A stretch of 64,000 nt of DNA, from positions 2,356,001 through 2,420,000 of the forward strand of contig NZ_CP072610.1 in assembly GCF_021029445.1 (NCBI RefSeq), given 5' to 3'. A program made the position numbers and the translations under genes. Position 1 is the stretch's first letter. Every line of letters starts with the position of its first letter. The notes under the pieces are model-generated. The model was not told the origin of the DNA, did no database searches, and saw only the letters and a list, made by a program, of their open reading frames with translations. Origin of the DNA: Pseudomonas wenzhouensis (lineage in GTDB: Bacteria; Pseudomonadota; Gammaproteobacteria; Pseudomonadales; Pseudomonadaceae). Below, piece after piece: positions 63,404 to 64,000 of this stretch.

Positions 63404-64000
63404 TCAATCGGCTGCCCCGACCATGCGCGCCAGCTCCACCGCGCGGTTGGCGTAGCCCCACTCGTTGTCGTACCAGGCATAGATCTTCACCTGAGTGCCG
63501 GCCACCACCATGGTCGACAGCGCATCGACGATGGACGAGCGCGAATCGGTGCGGTAGTCGATGGACACCAGCGGGCGCTCCTCATAACCCAGGATGTTCT
63601 TCAGCGGGCCATCGGCGGCCGCCTTGAGCATCGCGTTGACTTCCTCGGCCGTGGTGGCGCGCTCCACCTCGAACACGCAGTCGGTCAGCGAGGCGTTGGC
63701 CAGCGGCACGCGTACGGCATGGCCGTTGAGCTTGCCGCGCAGCTCGGGGAAGATCTCGGCAATCGCCGTGGCCGAGCCGGTGGTGGTCGGAATCAGGCTC
63801 ATGCTAGATGCGCGGGCGCGACGCAGATCTTTGTGCGGCTGGTCGAGGATGCTCTGGGTGTTGGTCAGGTCGTGGATGGTAGTGATCGAACCGTGACGGA
63901 TGCCCAGCGCCTCGTGGATCACCTTGACCACCGGTGCCAGGCAGTTGGTGGTGCAGGACGCCGCGGTGACGATGCGGTGCTGCGCCGGGTCGAACAGGTG
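63404..64000 (-). CDS. ArsJ-associated glyceraldehyde-3-phosphate dehydrogenase (partial, 5' end beyond window)
   Basis: The C-terminal ~198 residues are visible. They include the catalytic Cys motif '[11 protein letters not shown]' near the right edge, then '[20 protein letters not shown]', '[19 protein letters not shown]' and the C-terminal '[18 protein letters not shown]'. The family oxidises glyceraldehyde-3-phosphate; in ars operons it uses arsenate to form the unstable 1-arseno-3-phosphoglycerate exported by ArsJ. The gene precedes arsJ on the minus strand. The N-terminal NAD-binding part lies past position 64000. Confidence 0.93.
   Translation of the reverse strand, partial: HLFDPAQHRIVTAASCTTNCLAPVVKVIHEALGIRHGSITTIHDLTNTQSILDQPHKDLRRARASSMSLIPTTTGSATAIAEIFPELRGKLNGHAVRVPLANASLTDCVFEVERATTAEEVNAMLKAAADGPLKNILGYEERPLVSIDYRTDSRSSIVDALSTMVVAGTQVKIYAWYDNEWGYANRAVELARMVGAAD

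Overview
The window is a stretch of gamma-proteobacterial chromosome that looks like Pseudomonas in the broad sense. The base composition is GC-rich. It carries a mexS-mexT-mexE-mexF-oprN-type efflux locus, a gor / glyoxalase / galU / ugd block arranged as in Pseudomonas, a bdlA-type chemoreceptor, an OprD-family porin and Pseudomonas-style REP palindromes. A mendocina/oleovorans-type lineage is my inference and is not proven by the sequence. I saw no rRNA, tRNA, CRISPR array, prophage or recognisable defence island.

Layout. 0-10 kb holds housekeeping and membrane genes: pnuC with a NadR-like kinase, a Cache-domain chemoreceptor, uppP followed by a cold-shock/DUF1294 fusion gene, an IS5-family element sitting on that gene's stop codon, a 140-bp miniature inverted-repeat element between two convergent genes, and a 7TM diguanylate cyclase. 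10-18.5 kb is the mexEF-oprN efflux operon with its LysR activator mexT and the divergent oxidoreductase gene mexS. 18.5-26 kb contains cheV, a GNAT-Rnk fusion, a TRIC channel, glutathione reductase, two VOC proteins, galU and ugd.

26.3-41.7 kb is a large organosulfur and methionine scavenging region. It has two sulfonate-type ABC systems, a third lone binding protein with an SfnB-like flavin oxidoreductase, an OprD porin, an exported rhodanese next to a YeeE/YedE sulfur channel, a TauD/AtsK-like dioxygenase, a PLP enzyme of sulfur amino acid metabolism, and MetQ. 42-47.7 kb has a chemoreceptor broken by a nonsense codon. It is followed by three minus-strand genes (DUF6436 protein, periplasmic hydroxyisourate hydrolase, GlcG/HbpS protein) facing a heavy-metal-type two-component pair across a palindromic ATTAC-N6-GTAAT site. 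This resembles the HprRS/HiuH oxidative-stress arrangement of E. coli.

47.9-60.7 kb is rich in c-di-GMP and sensory genes: BdlA, a receiver-GGDEF protein, a very large CHASE-PAS hybrid histidine kinase split by a complete IS21-family element with an 8-bp target duplication, and a MASE-PAS-PAS-GGDEF-EAL protein. The window ends in an arsenic block: an ArsO-like flavoprotein convergent with arsJ and a GAPDH gene that runs off the right edge.

The most informative signals are the IS21 disruption, which can be rebuilt to the base; the HprRS-like redox module with a visible operator candidate; and two mobile elements whose insertion points coincide with stop codons, so the neighbouring proteins keep their ends.
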